A stretch of DNA of 11,011 nucleotides from the NCBI GenBank assembly GCA_023260815.1, contig JALQUE010000146.1, forward strand, positions 1 through 11,011, in the 5' to 3' direction. Source of the stretch: Roseovarius sp. (GTDB lineage: Bacteria; Pseudomonadota; Alphaproteobacteria; Rhodobacterales; Rhodobacteraceae). Under the pieces are notes generated by a model that was given only the letters and a program-made list of their open reading frames with translations, did not search any database and was not told the DNA's origin. The translations under genes and the position numbers were made by a program. Shown here piece after piece: positions 1-7,907 of this stretch; positions within the stretch are counted from its first letter, which is position 1, and each line of letters opens with the position of its first letter.

Positions 1-1
1 C

Positions 2-2722
2 GATCCGCCGCCAACCCGCCCGATTCCCTGCGCGGACTGTCGTCTTTGCCGCTGGGGCGACCATTGCGCTGATGTCTGGCAGGCCGAGGACAGCCTGTTC
101 AATGTCGCCAATGTTAGCCGTGGACAGGTGAAGAAGCTGGAAGCCGCGGGTGTCCAAACCATGGAAGCCCTCGCCAGCCTCGATCATCCGATCCGCGGCA
201 TGGCGGAAAACACACGCCTCCGGCTGGTGACGCAGGCCCGCCTCCAACACGCCCGAAAGCGAGGGGCGCCCGCGTTCGAGCTGCGCGCACCGGAACCCGG
301 CAAGGGGTTCGACCTGTTGCCCGCGCCGCAGGCGGGCGACCTGTTCTACGACATCGAAGGCGATCCACATTTCGAGGGCGGTCTCGAATACCTCCACGGC
401 GTCTGGTTCGACGGACAATTCCGGGCGTTCTGGGCGCATGACCATGCCGCCGAGGCGCGCGCGCTCGCTGATCTGCTGGAGTTCTTCCGTGCGCGCTTTG
501 CGGCTTATCCGAACGCGCGCATCTATCACTATGCGCCCTACGAGATCACCGCCCTGCGCCGACTGACCACAAAGTACGGGATCGGCGAGGCTTTCCTCGA
601 TCGGCTTCTGCGCGAGCGGAGGTTCGTGGATCTGTTCGCCGTCGTGCGCGGTGCGCTGATCGGCTCTGAGCCAAATTACTCCATCAAGTCGATGGAGGCC
701 TTTTATGACCGCAAGCGCGATGGCGAGGTGAAGACCGCGGGCGGCTCGGTCGTCGCCTATGAGCGGTGGCGCGAGACTGGCGAGCAGCAGATCCTGGACG
801 AGATCGAGGATTACAACCGCGTCGACTGCATTTCGACCGAGGAGTTGAGGGATTGGCTGGTCGGCATTCGACCCAGCGGCCCTTGGCCGTCGCTCGGTCA
901 GGATGCGGGCATGAAGGAGGCGGAGGAGGACGCCGACACGCAAGAGCTGCGTTCGACTTTGGCGGCCTCGGACCTGCCCGAGGACCGGCAGGAGATGATG
1001 TTCAACCTCGGCCTCTTCCACAAGCGCGAGGCGAAGCCCGCGCAATGGGCGGTGTTCGACAGTGTTGGCAAGGACGAGGATGATCTGATCGACGATCTCG
1101 ACGCGCTTGCCGGGCTCGAGGCCGTGGGCGCGGCTGAGCCCGTGAAACGCTCGATGGCGCGCACCTATCGCTTCCCGCCGCAGGAGACGAAATTGCGGGG
1201 TGGCAGGTCGGCGACGGTGCCGGTCCATGACGGGCCGCCCGCCACGATCAGCATCGCCGCTCTGGACCGGACCGCACGTGAGATCACGCTGAAGGCCGGG
1301 GCAGCGAAGGCGCATCTTCTCTCAGACCGCCTGACGCTCCACCCGGACTGGCCGCTCAACACCGGTGTCATCGCCGCTGCCCTGCGCGATGTAATTGCCG
1401 ACCAATGCGGGCCGCGCCGATTCACGGCCGTCGATGATCTATTGTCCCGCGCGGCGCCGCGCCTGACGACCGGTGCGAAGCCTGACCTCCTCCATGGCGC
1501 TGATCCTGTCGCGGGCGCGATTGCGGCCGTGGGTGCGATGGACGGCACCGTGCTGCCGATCCAGGGGGCGCCGGGCACCGGCAAGACCTATGTCACTGCG
1601 CGCGCGATCCTGTCTCTGGTGCGCAAGGGGCTCCGCGTCGGCGTCGCATCTAACAGCCACGAGGCCATCCGGAATGTGCTGATGGGCTGTCTCGCCGCGC
1701 TGGAAGACGACGATCCGGACATCACCCTGGAAGACGCCGACTTGGCCCACAAGGTCAGCGGCGACGAGGATGGCTATCCCGTAGGCTTCACTGGCATCAC
1801 GCGGGCCACGTCCAACGACGACCCTGCATTGGCGGAGGCCCATGTCGTTGGGGGCACCGCATTCTTCTTCTCGCGCCCGGAGTTCGAGCAGACCCTCGAT
1901 TGGCTCTTCGTCGACGAGGCCGGACAGGTCGGCCTCGCCAACATGGTCGCCATGGGGCGCGCTGCGCGGAACATTGTGCTGGTCGGCGACCCGCGCCAGC
2001 TACCGCAGGTGATCCAGGGGGCGCATCCGGACCCCGCGAACCTCTCCTGCCTCGACTGGATGCTGGGCGATCACGCGACGGTGCCGCCGGACCGCGGTAT
2101 CTTCCTGCCTGTCTCGCGCCGGATGCATCCAGACGTCTGCCGTTTCATATCTGAGCAGGTCTATGAGGGACGGTTGACCAGTCACCCCGACACCGTGCGC
2201 CAAGCTGTGGCTGGGACCGCGTTTCCCCCAGTGGGTGCGTTCTGGGTGCCGGTCCGGCATGAGGGCAATGCCCAGATCGCGCCAGAGGAAGTCGTGGCCA
2301 TCCATTCTGCCGCTCATGAACTGCTGACGGGCGCATGGACGGAGAAGGACGGCACGACGCGTGCCTTGCGTCAGTCCGACATCATAGTGGTCGCGCCCTA
2401 CAACGCACAGGTGAACGCCCTGCGCGAGGCGCTGCCCGAGGGTATTCGCGTCGGCACCGTGGACAAGTTCCAGGGCCAGGAAGCGTCCGTCTGCCTGATC
2501 TCGATGACAGCGTCATCGTCCGAGGAAACGCCGCGTGGCATGGACTTCCTGTTTTCCCTCAACCGGATCAACGTGGCGGTCTCGCGCGCCAAGGGGCTGG
2601 CGCTGGTCTTCGGCGCGCCGCGTCTGCGTGAGGCGAAATGCGAGACGATCGAGCAGATGCGGCTGGTGAATACACTCTGTGCTCTGCCAGTATTCAAACA
2701 GAACGAAGGAGGAAATACATGA
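2..2722 (+). CDS. TM0106-type nuclease/SF1 helicase (5' end outside window)
   Basis: The reading frame is open from base 2 to the TGA at 2720-2722 (906 codons visible), so the true start and most of the N-terminal RecB-like region lie to the left. The GTG at 128 is internal: conserved-looking sequence precedes it, including a Cys cluster C-x2-C-x2-C-x5-C at bases 29-67 that resembles the Fe-S cysteines of RecB/Cas4 nucleases. Next comes an RNase H-like (RNase_H_2/YprB) exonuclease domain with FYDIEGDP (about 341-364) and YNRVDC (812-829). The C-terminal half is an SF1 UPF1/DNA2-like helicase: Walker A GAPGTGKT (1565-1588), motif II DEAGQ (from 1913), motif III GDPRQLPQ (from 1985), SRRMHPDV, motif V VDKFQGQE (2459-2482) and motif VI NVAVSRAK (2570-2593). 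From family knowledge this is an ATP-dependent translocase on DNA or RNA coupled to nuclease domains. It overlaps the next gene by ATGA, implying co-translation. All helicase motifs are intact. The cellular role is not known; defence is an inference from the neighbours. Confidence 0.9.
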   Translation, partial: DPPPTRPIPCADCRLCRWGDHCADVWQAEDSLFNVANVSRGQVKKLEAAGVQTMEALASLDHPIRGMAENTRLRLVTQARLQHARKRGAPAFELRAPEPGKGFDLLPAPQAGDLFYDIEGDPHFEGGLEYLHGVWFDGQFRAFWAHDHAAEARALADLLEFFRARFAAYPNARIYHYAPYEITALRRLTTKYGIGEAFLDRLLRERRFVDLFAVVRGALIGSEPNYSIKSMEAFYDRKRDGEVKTAGGSVVAYERWRETGEQQILDEIEDYNRVDCISTEELRDWLVGIRPSGPWPSLGQDAGMKEAEEDADTQELRSTLAASDLPEDRQEMMFNLGLFHKREAKPAQWAVFDSVGKDEDDLIDDLDALAGLEAVGAAEPVKRSMARTYRFPPQETKLRGGRSATVPVHDGPPATISIAALDRTAREITLKAGAAKAHLLSDRLTLHPDWPLNTGVIAAALRDVIADQCGPRRFTAVDDLLSRAAPRLTTGAKPDLLHGADPVAGAIAAVGAMDGTVLPIQGAPGTGKTYVTARAILSLVRKGLRVGVASNSHEAIRNVLMGCLAALEDDDPDITLEDADLAHKVSGDEDGYPVGFTGITRATSNDDPALAEAHVVGGTAFFFSRPEFEQTLDWLFVDEAGQVGLANMVAMGRAARNIVLVGDPRQLPQVIQGAHPDPANLSCLDWMLGDHATVPPDRGIFLPVSRRMHPDVCRFISEQVYEGRLTSHPDTVRQAVAGTAFPPVGAFWVPVRHEGNAQIAPEEVVAIHSAAHELLTGAWTEKDGTTRALRQSDIIVVAPYNAQVNALREALPEGIRVGTVDKFQGQEASVCLISMTASSSEETPRGMDFLFSLNRINVAVSRAKGLALVFGAPRLREAKCETIEQMRLVNTLCALPVFKQNEGGNT
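2706..2712 (+). promoter_or_regulatory. Strong Shine-Dalgarno for the DUF4357 gene
   Basis: AAGGAGG lies inside the last codons of the helicase gene, 6 bases before the ATG at 2719. It selects that ATG over the upstream in-frame ATG at 2638, which would run deep into the helicase coding sequence. Confidence 0.8.
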
Positions 2723-3048
2723 GCGAGAACGATTGGTTTGTAATGCGTCCGCAGAAGGCTCAAGCCTATGGCCGCCCCGAGTCCGGTGGCTTTCTTGTCC
2801 GCAAGGACTCGACGGCGATGCGAGAGGGATCTCCCCGTGTGAAGCGGGATCGCGAGGAGCGTGACCGACTGGTTCGGCAGGGCGTCCTCGTTCCCGATAG
2901 TGATCCGGATTTGTATCGTTTTTCGCGCGATCATCTCTTCGGCAGCTCCAGTGTTGCCGGGGGCATCGTCAAGGATGGAAACTGCAGCGGACCCCAAAGC
3001 TGGCGCAGGCCCAGTGATGGCAAGACGATCAAGGAAGCACTCGGCTAA
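2719..3048 (+). CDS. Small DUF4357 domain protein
   Basis: This is a 109-residue soluble protein. I chose the ATG at 2719 because of the AAGGAGG just upstream and the 4-base ATGA overlap with the helicase stop. The frame also opens at 2638, but that would add 27 residues overlapping the helicase. The match to DUF4357 rests on GGFLVRKDSTA (residues 23-33), the basic R-rich stretch leading to LVRQGVLV (51-58), and the C-terminal run HLFGSSSVAGGIV (72-84) followed by SWRRPSDGKT (94-103). These correspond to the family pattern of an F-S-S-P-S-x-A-A-like segment and then W-x-x-x-D-G-x-T. DUF4357 is usually met as a C-terminal appendage of GIY-YIG or other nuclease-like proteins; here it stands alone with no nuclease domain. 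It probably acts as a partner or nucleic-acid/substrate adaptor of the flanking helicase and GHKL protein, but that is inference. No signal peptide or membrane segment is seen. Confidence 0.75.
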   Translation: MSENDWFVMRPQKAQAYGRPESGGFLVRKDSTAMREGSPRVKRDREERDRLVRQGVLVPDSDPDLYRFSRDHLFGSSSVAGGIVKDGNCSGPQSWRRPSDGKTIKEALG

Positions 3049-3090
3049 ACTTCCTGTCCACGGCGATCGAGACAGAGGTTTGGAGAGCAA

Positions 3091-3171
3091 ATGAACAGTG
3101 CAAGTTCTGGCAACAGATTTAATGAAAGCAGCCTTATGCGTTGCGAACCGAGATGCAATCAATGTCCGTGA
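3091..3171 (+). CDS. Possible 26-residue leader ORF before the GHKL gene
   Basis: The ATG at 3091 has a good Shine-Dalgarno, GGAGAG at 3082-3087, which is better than anything in front of the candidate starts of the following large gene. The ORF runs 26 codons, ends in the Cys-rich RCEPRCNQCP, and stops at TGA 3169-3171. That stop overlaps, as GTGA, an in-frame GTG of the large gene at 3168. This could be a translationally coupled leader, or chance, or a sign that the large gene's start has shifted frame. No homologue is recognised. Confidence 0.22.
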   Translation: MNSASSGNRFNESSLMRCEPRCNQCP

Positions 3172-6100
3172 ACCAAGAGATTTCCGCCAAAGCGCAAGAC
3201 ACGCACATGACAGGCGAGGCTTGGGCTGCGTTTATTGCCGCTGAGCTGAAGTCTACGTGCAAGGCGTATCTCGAAAAACCTGCCTTTCTTCTAGGGCATT
3301 CACGCACCGAAAAGCAGACCACGGCAGACTATGCTGGACGCGAGCTTCTGGAGCTCGTTCAAAACGCTGCGGATGCGGCAAGTGAGGTGGGTGGATCCGG
3401 ACGAGTCCTAATCGAGGTGACGCCGGAGGCACTATACGTCGCCAACACTGGGCAGCCGTTCCGGAGAGGTGGTGTCGCATCCCTGATGACGGCACACACC
3501 AGCGACAAGCCAACGCGCGCCGCGCGCATGATCGGTGCTAAGGGTCTGGGGTTTCGTGCGATCCTGAATTGGACTGAGGCCCCCATCATCAGCAGTGGTG
3601 CGCTTGAGTTGGGGTTCTCGCGGACCCATGCACGTGCCCTGGTCGCTGAACTCGCTCATCAGAACGCTGAGATTGCTGCCAGCTTCAGCGAGGATTCTGC
3701 CAACTTACCGCCATTGCTCGTGTTTCCCGCCACCGGTTCGGAACTAGACTCACGCGGCGAATGCGGCACGCAGGCTGTTTTGCGGCATGCCCGCAAGCTT
3801 CGGGAAGATGGCTATGACACAGTTATCGCCGCACCCCTCGGCATCACCGAGGCTCTTAGGAAGGTCATTGAGCAAGCAACTCAGTTCCAGCCCAGCTTTC
3901 TCTTGTTTGTCCGAGCATTGGACGAGATCCGCATTCGACTGCCAGGTCAGGATGAGAAGAGATGGACAAAGGGTGTAAAAGGCGACGGCGATATATCGCT
4001 GTTGCTCGAATGTGGTTCGGAGGCCACCACTCAGGATTGGATTGTCAGGCAACGAGTAGGTACTATTGGAGAGGGAGAAAACGTAAGGGAATTTGAACTC
4101 GCCGTAGCCATAAGGTCTGGCGAAACGAACGCGCCTGGCAAGTTGCACAGTTTCTTTCCAACCTCGCTGCCGCTACCGTTCTCAGGCCTCTTCCACGCCA
4201 CACTGGAACTCGACTCTAGTCGTAAGACGATCAATGAAGATTCGCAGCACAACAATGAGGTTCTGCGAGCGCTTGGTCGTCTACACGCCGAGATGCTCAC
4301 CGAACTCCGCAAAATGGGCCGTATTTCCGAACCGCTGGACTGGCTTATTGCGCATCAAGAATTTCCAGACGCGCTGAAACCAGTCGCAGAGGCCGCATGG
4401 CTGCGGGCAAAAGATCTACCCATCGTGCGAAGTATGGATCGTGTTTGGCGCAAACCCGACAAAGCACGAATTGGTCCAGTAAATTATGCTGAGTACCTGC
4501 CAGCACGACTTTTCGGCCAACTCGCCAGCGTCAGTTCAACTGACGCAGAGGCGCTCCTGAGGCACGAATTGGGTGTGCTGATGGTGAGTACGAAAGACAT
4601 TCTCAATACACTTCGGGACGCAGACCTCAGTTTCTCCGAGCGCGCAAAGGCGATAGTTGGCATCGCGAAAGCCTTTCCGGAAGACGAACACGATCGGCGT
4701 TTGTTGGTAGACATCAAAGGCAAGGAAATGTCATCGACGGCCACGGCATTTCCCCCTCCCTCCGACGAAGCCAAACGACATGGGCTTCCCGAATGGGCGA
4801 ACGCGCGCTTCATCCATCCAGAGCTTTGGACAGAACTTCTGGCCGAGGCATCGGGAAACGTCGTCCGCGACAAAATCCATTCGCTAAAAGGGTTCCGTGT
4901 CGTCGAGTACAGCGCAGAAGCGGTCATCGCAGCGCTTCGCAGCAGAGTTACGGATCTTCTGAGGAAGAAGCGAAGCAATCCCGACCATCTGCAAGCGAGT
5001 TTGTTGGCCACCGTCTACTCTCTGCATGACCGGGGCCGAAACACGCCTCAAGGGGTCTTTCGGGTACGATGCAAAGATGGACAATGGCGCGACATAACAA
5101 CCGTCCATCTCTCTGAGGAATATGGATTAGTAGGACGCACCACGGCTGCTTTGTATCCTGGTCAGCCCGAACTACTAATCGGCACCCCACGTGAAAATGG
5201 CTTCGGCGAAGAGCCTGATGATTTGGTCGAGTTCCTCATATGGCTCGGTATCAATCCATGGCCGCGAAAGATAAGCGGGCCTCTGCCCGTGAAATGGCGG
5301 CAATCGGTGATTGACGCGCTACCAGAGAGCTTTCAGGTCACCGACGGAAACACCTCAAGAGAAATTAAAAGCTCGGACCTATCGTGGGGCTACACGGTCA
5401 ATGCAACCCGTGACACCGTCGACGGACTTGAGCTTATTCTCAGCGATGCACCAGCCGAGGCCATTCTGGCATGGCTTGCTCATGATCCGCGACTTGATCC
5501 ACTTGCACCCATCCCGGCTTTCAGCGTTAATTTGGAAGCTCGAGAAAATGGCTTGTCAAAGTTTCGGGCATATCCGGGAATTCTCCCCAACACGGTTCAT
5601 CTCGATATCCAAACAAGTGAATGGCTCGATTGCCAAGACGGACTGCGCCATGCTCCGAGAGACGTAATGATCGAGCCTGGGGTTCTCTCCGCACTATTCC
5701 AGGCGCCTCGTGCACGCAGTTCGACTAGCGAGATAGAATTCGGACTCGATAAGGCGCATTGGCGCAGAGGTCTTGAGCGTGCAGGCGTCGTGCGAAATCT
5801 GGATGACCTCCCCGAACCACAGGTGTACCGACTTCTTGCGTCACTTCCATCGCGGCAGATCAAGCCTGAGGTAGGGAGCAGGCTTTTTCTCCAGATCTTG
5901 GAACGAGAAACGTTCGACCCGGAGTTTGGGGGAGTAAACGGAATTACATTTCGTGCAGAAGGAAAACTACCTGTCCAAGTTGGAGGACGCCGGGTTTGGG
6001 CTGAACGGGAGGGAGTTCTTTATGCTCAGCGTGATGACTTTCCTTCAGTTGCCAAGTCCCATTTGCGACTCCTTGATTTACCGTCTCGTCGGAATGCTAA

Positions 6101-7397
6101 ACAGGTGATGGCTCGTTTCGGCGTCGCCACTCTGCAGAAGGATGCCCTCAATCTCAAGATTTGCTCCGTGGACGAGGTTGCAGAGGGCGTTTCACTGACT
6201 TTGCGGTCACGCTTTGATCAATCGAAGCCTTACATAGCGGCTCTGCGCAAAGCGCTATCTCCTGACGGCACTCATCTACGTCGCCTAAAAGCAGTTCAGC
6301 TTAAGGTCGCGGCTCATGCCGAAATGGAGCTGTCAATCGACGGCACCACGATCATCGAGAAATTGGACCCATGGCGTCACAGCTTCGACGGTGACACATT
6401 GGTCATTACGGTCGATGGAACCAGAAGCTTTGAAGAGGTGATGGATCTCGGATGCCATGCAGTGGCGGATGGGCTTGCAGAGCTTTTTGAGCTGCAAAGC
6501 GGAGCAGATTTTATACCTTTCTTAGCGTCTTCTACGGACGCGTTGCGTCGCGCACATCTTCAACGTGCCCTACCTTCATTTAGCGAAGAAGAACTTGCTT
6601 CAAATATCGAAGGCATCGATCACGCACTTGTCTCTCCGTTTGCACCAGACGTAGATGCGGAGACGTTGGCTGCCGGGCCGGCAGCGACCGCGAACAAGTC
6701 GCGCGTTGGGCTAACTTCATCCTCTGCAGATAGCGACAACGACGAGCTGCGCCCAGACTCGGACGAGGCTCCAAGTGGAGCCAAACCGTCCGAGGTCGAG
6801 TTGACTATTCAACAGCGTCAGCCGCAGAACAATGCATCGGTGGAGCGTGCGTCTGTCCCTCGGCGCACGCTACGCGTGTCAGGGCCTACAGGTCACGTCC
6901 CAAGTCCAAATGGTACGGACCCACACCGTGCGGCGGATGCGGAGCATTGGACTGCAGCGTTTGAACGCGCCAACGGCCGTTGGCCCCAGTCGGTTGCCCA
7001 CCTGCAGGGCACAAGGGCTTTTGGCTGTGACTATCTTACTTTTGACAGCGAGGAGGATCGTTCGGCATTTCTGAAGAATCCGACAAGAATTGATTTGGTC
7101 AGCCGGTTTATCGAGACAAAGTCCGGCAGTGTTCGATTTTCGGACAATGAATGGCTAGCAGCAAACAACCTGGGTGAACGATACTTCATATATCGAATAA
7201 GTTTTAGCGAAGGAGGTCGCGATCAAGCCCAGCTGACTGTAGTACGTAATCCTTCTGCTCGAGGACACGCGATACGGACAGAAAGAGAATTGCTGGTCGA
7301 AAGGGTGAACGGTCGAGAGGAGTTTGACTTGGTCGTCCTCGAGCCCCTGGCCGAAGAGGAACCCGAACCGCACCCTGCTGCAACAAAATATACTTGA
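3153..7397 (+). CDS. Sacsin/NO VEIN-like GHKL ATPase with C-terminal DUF3883 (NOV_C) nuclease-like domain
   Basis: This is a very large protein, 1414 residues from the ATG at 3153. Other possible starts in the same frame are TTG 3141, ATG 3162, GTG 3168 and ATG 3207; none has a convincing Shine-Dalgarno. The N-terminus holds a Bergerat-fold (GHKL/Hsp90-like) ATPase: N-box ELVQNAADA (residues 67-75), a VANTGQPF segment (96-103) where the usual D-x-G is N-x-G, and glycine-rich GAKGLGF (128-134). This is the sacsin/NO VEIN type of HATPase. The large middle part (about 200-1160) has no domain I recognise. An acidic, Ser/Gln-rich linker spans about 1165-1255. The C-terminus matches DUF3883/NOV_C, with a candidate PD-(D/E)XK triad: D1293 in GCDY, then E1321 and K1323 in FIETKSG, followed by SDNEWLAANN and RYFIYRI. 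From the family, ATP-dependent conformational change is expected; nuclease activity is inferred from the residues alone. The gene is visibly less GC-rich than the helicase before it and the hipA gene after it. It probably shares transcription with the two genes upstream. A defence role is inferred. Confidence 0.85.
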   Translation: MQSMSVNQEISAKAQDTHMTGEAWAAFIAAELKSTCKAYLEKPAFLLGHSRTEKQTTADYAGRELLELVQNAADAASEVGGSGRVLIEVTPEALYVANTGQPFRRGGVASLMTAHTSDKPTRAARMIGAKGLGFRAILNWTEAPIISSGALELGFSRTHARALVAELAHQNAEIAASFSEDSANLPPLLVFPATGSELDSRGECGTQAVLRHARKLREDGYDTVIAAPLGITEALRKVIEQATQFQPSFLLFVRALDEIRIRLPGQDEKRWTKGVKGDGDISLLLECGSEATTQDWIVRQRVGTIGEGENVREFELAVAIRSGETNAPGKLHSFFPTSLPLPFSGLFHATLELDSSRKTINEDSQHNNEVLRALGRLHAEMLTELRKMGRISEPLDWLIAHQEFPDALKPVAEAAWLRAKDLPIVRSMDRVWRKPDKARIGPVNYAEYLPARLFGQLASVSSTDAEALLRHELGVLMVSTKDILNTLRDADLSFSERAKAIVGIAKAFPEDEHDRRLLVDIKGKEMSSTATAFPPPSDEAKRHGLPEWANARFIHPELWTELLAEASGNVVRDKIHSLKGFRVVEYSAEAVIAALRSRVTDLLRKKRSNPDHLQASLLATVYSLHDRGRNTPQGVFRVRCKDGQWRDITTVHLSEEYGLVGRTTAALYPGQPELLIGTPRENGFGEEPDDLVEFLIWLGINPWPRKISGPLPVKWRQSVIDALPESFQVTDGNTSREIKSSDLSWGYTVNATRDTVDGLELILSDAPAEAILAWLAHDPRLDPLAPIPAFSVNLEARENGLSKFRAYPGILPNTVHLDIQTSEWLDCQDGLRHAPRDVMIEPGVLSALFQAPRARSSTSEIEFGLDKAHWRRGLERAGVVRNLDDLPEPQVYRLLASLPSRQIKPEVGSRLFLQILERETFDPEFGGVNGITFRAEGKLPVQVGGRRVWAEREGVLYAQRDDFPSVAKSHLRLLDLPSRRNAKQVMARFGVATLQKDALNLKICSVDEVAEGVSLTLRSRFDQSKPYIAALRKALSPDGTHLRRLKAVQLKVAAHAEMELSIDGTTIIEKLDPWRHSFDGDTLVITVDGTRSFEEVMDLGCHAVADGLAELFELQSGADFIPFLASSTDALRRAHLQRALPSFSEEELASNIEGIDHALVSPFAPDVDAETLAAGPAATANKSRVGLTSSSADSDNDELRPDSDEAPSGAKPSEVELTIQQRQPQNNASVERASVPRRTLRVSGPTGHVPSPNGTDPHRAADAEHWTAAFERANGRWPQSVAHLQGTRAFGCDYLTFDSEEDRSAFLKNPTRIDLVSRFIETKSGSVRFSDNEWLAANNLGERYFIYRISFSEGGRDQAQLTVVRNPSARGHAIRTERELLVERVNGREEFDLVVLEPLAEEEPEPHPAATKYT

Positions 7398-7535
7398 GGG
7401 CTGGAGAAGGCGGGATACCAGGCCCGTCCGCTCCTTTATCAACCATGAAAAACTGGTTTCTTTATCTGGAGGTGTGGTCATGCGATCAAGGTGAAAACTG
7501 CGTCGTCCGTTCACGCAACCGAAAAGACCTGTCGG

Positions 7536-7905
7536 CTACAGCCCGAGTGCCGTATCCATCCGTTCATGTTCGAAAGCCGGAGCACAGGCGGTCAACCCTG
7601 CGGGGGCACCCCCCCCCCTGGCGGCGCAGCTCGTCCCGCCACGTGTTGCCGATGCTTTGTGCCATATCCCGCGCCAGGGCTCGGGCTTCTGTCGCATTGT
7701 CATCGAAAAACTCAGCTGCGTCCATTGCGGCAGAAATGTCCGGCACACGACCATGGACCGGGCTGATCCCGGTTTCAATCTGGGCGTGTTGCCTGGGCTG
7801 CGGATTGACGTCGAACAGAGGCGAAAGACGCCACAGGTTCTGACCGGCATAGATGAACCCATGGTTCTTCAGTTGGTCATCCGTGTTGGTGACAATCAAC
7901 AGCTG
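7536..7905 (-). pseudogene. Decayed 3' remnant of a HipA-family toxin kinase gene
   Basis: On the - strand the frame from about 7905 to 7564 encodes the catalytic half of a HipA kinase: LLIVTNTDDQLKNHGF with the catalytic-loop N-T-D-D, then LWRLSPLFDVNP with the metal-binding D, then the C-terminal helical part through TWRDELRRQ. Everything before the catalytic loop is missing. Inside a run of ten G on this strand (7609-7618) the frame breaks: as read it ends at 7564, while the frame reached by removing one G continues as APAFEHERMDTALGL to a TAG at 7536, which looks like the natural C-terminus. Without the N-terminal half it cannot be an active kinase. The sequence differs from the intact hipA downstream (NTDDQLKN against NTDAHAKN), so it is not a recent duplicate. 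The 138 bases between the GHKL gene and this remnant hold nothing I recognise. Confidence 0.8.
7609..7618. repeat. C10/G10 homopolymer tract at a frameshift
   Basis: Ten consecutive C on the + strand lie within the hipA remnant. Nine would restore the hipA-like reading frame into its C-terminal end. The cause could be slippage during decay, length variation in the population, or a sequencing error at a homopolymer. Confidence 0.85.
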
Positions 7906-7907
7906 AC

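Noticed and set aside
2398..3162. 254-codon open frame on the - strand across the helicase end and DUF4357 gene
   Set aside because: No family resemblance and no Shine-Dalgarno of note; it is fully antisense to two well-supported genes.
2..7397. Assignment of the left operon to Mokosh, DISARM or another named system
   Set aside because: The signature partners of those systems (kinase or phospholipase D domain, DrmA/DrmB, methyltransferase) are not seen in the window; a helicase alone is not enough to name it.
7394..7843. 149-codon open frame on the + strand after the GHKL gene
   Set aside because: It is low-complexity, Arg/Ser-rich sequence antisense to the hipA remnant, whose HipA motifs on the - strand are clear.
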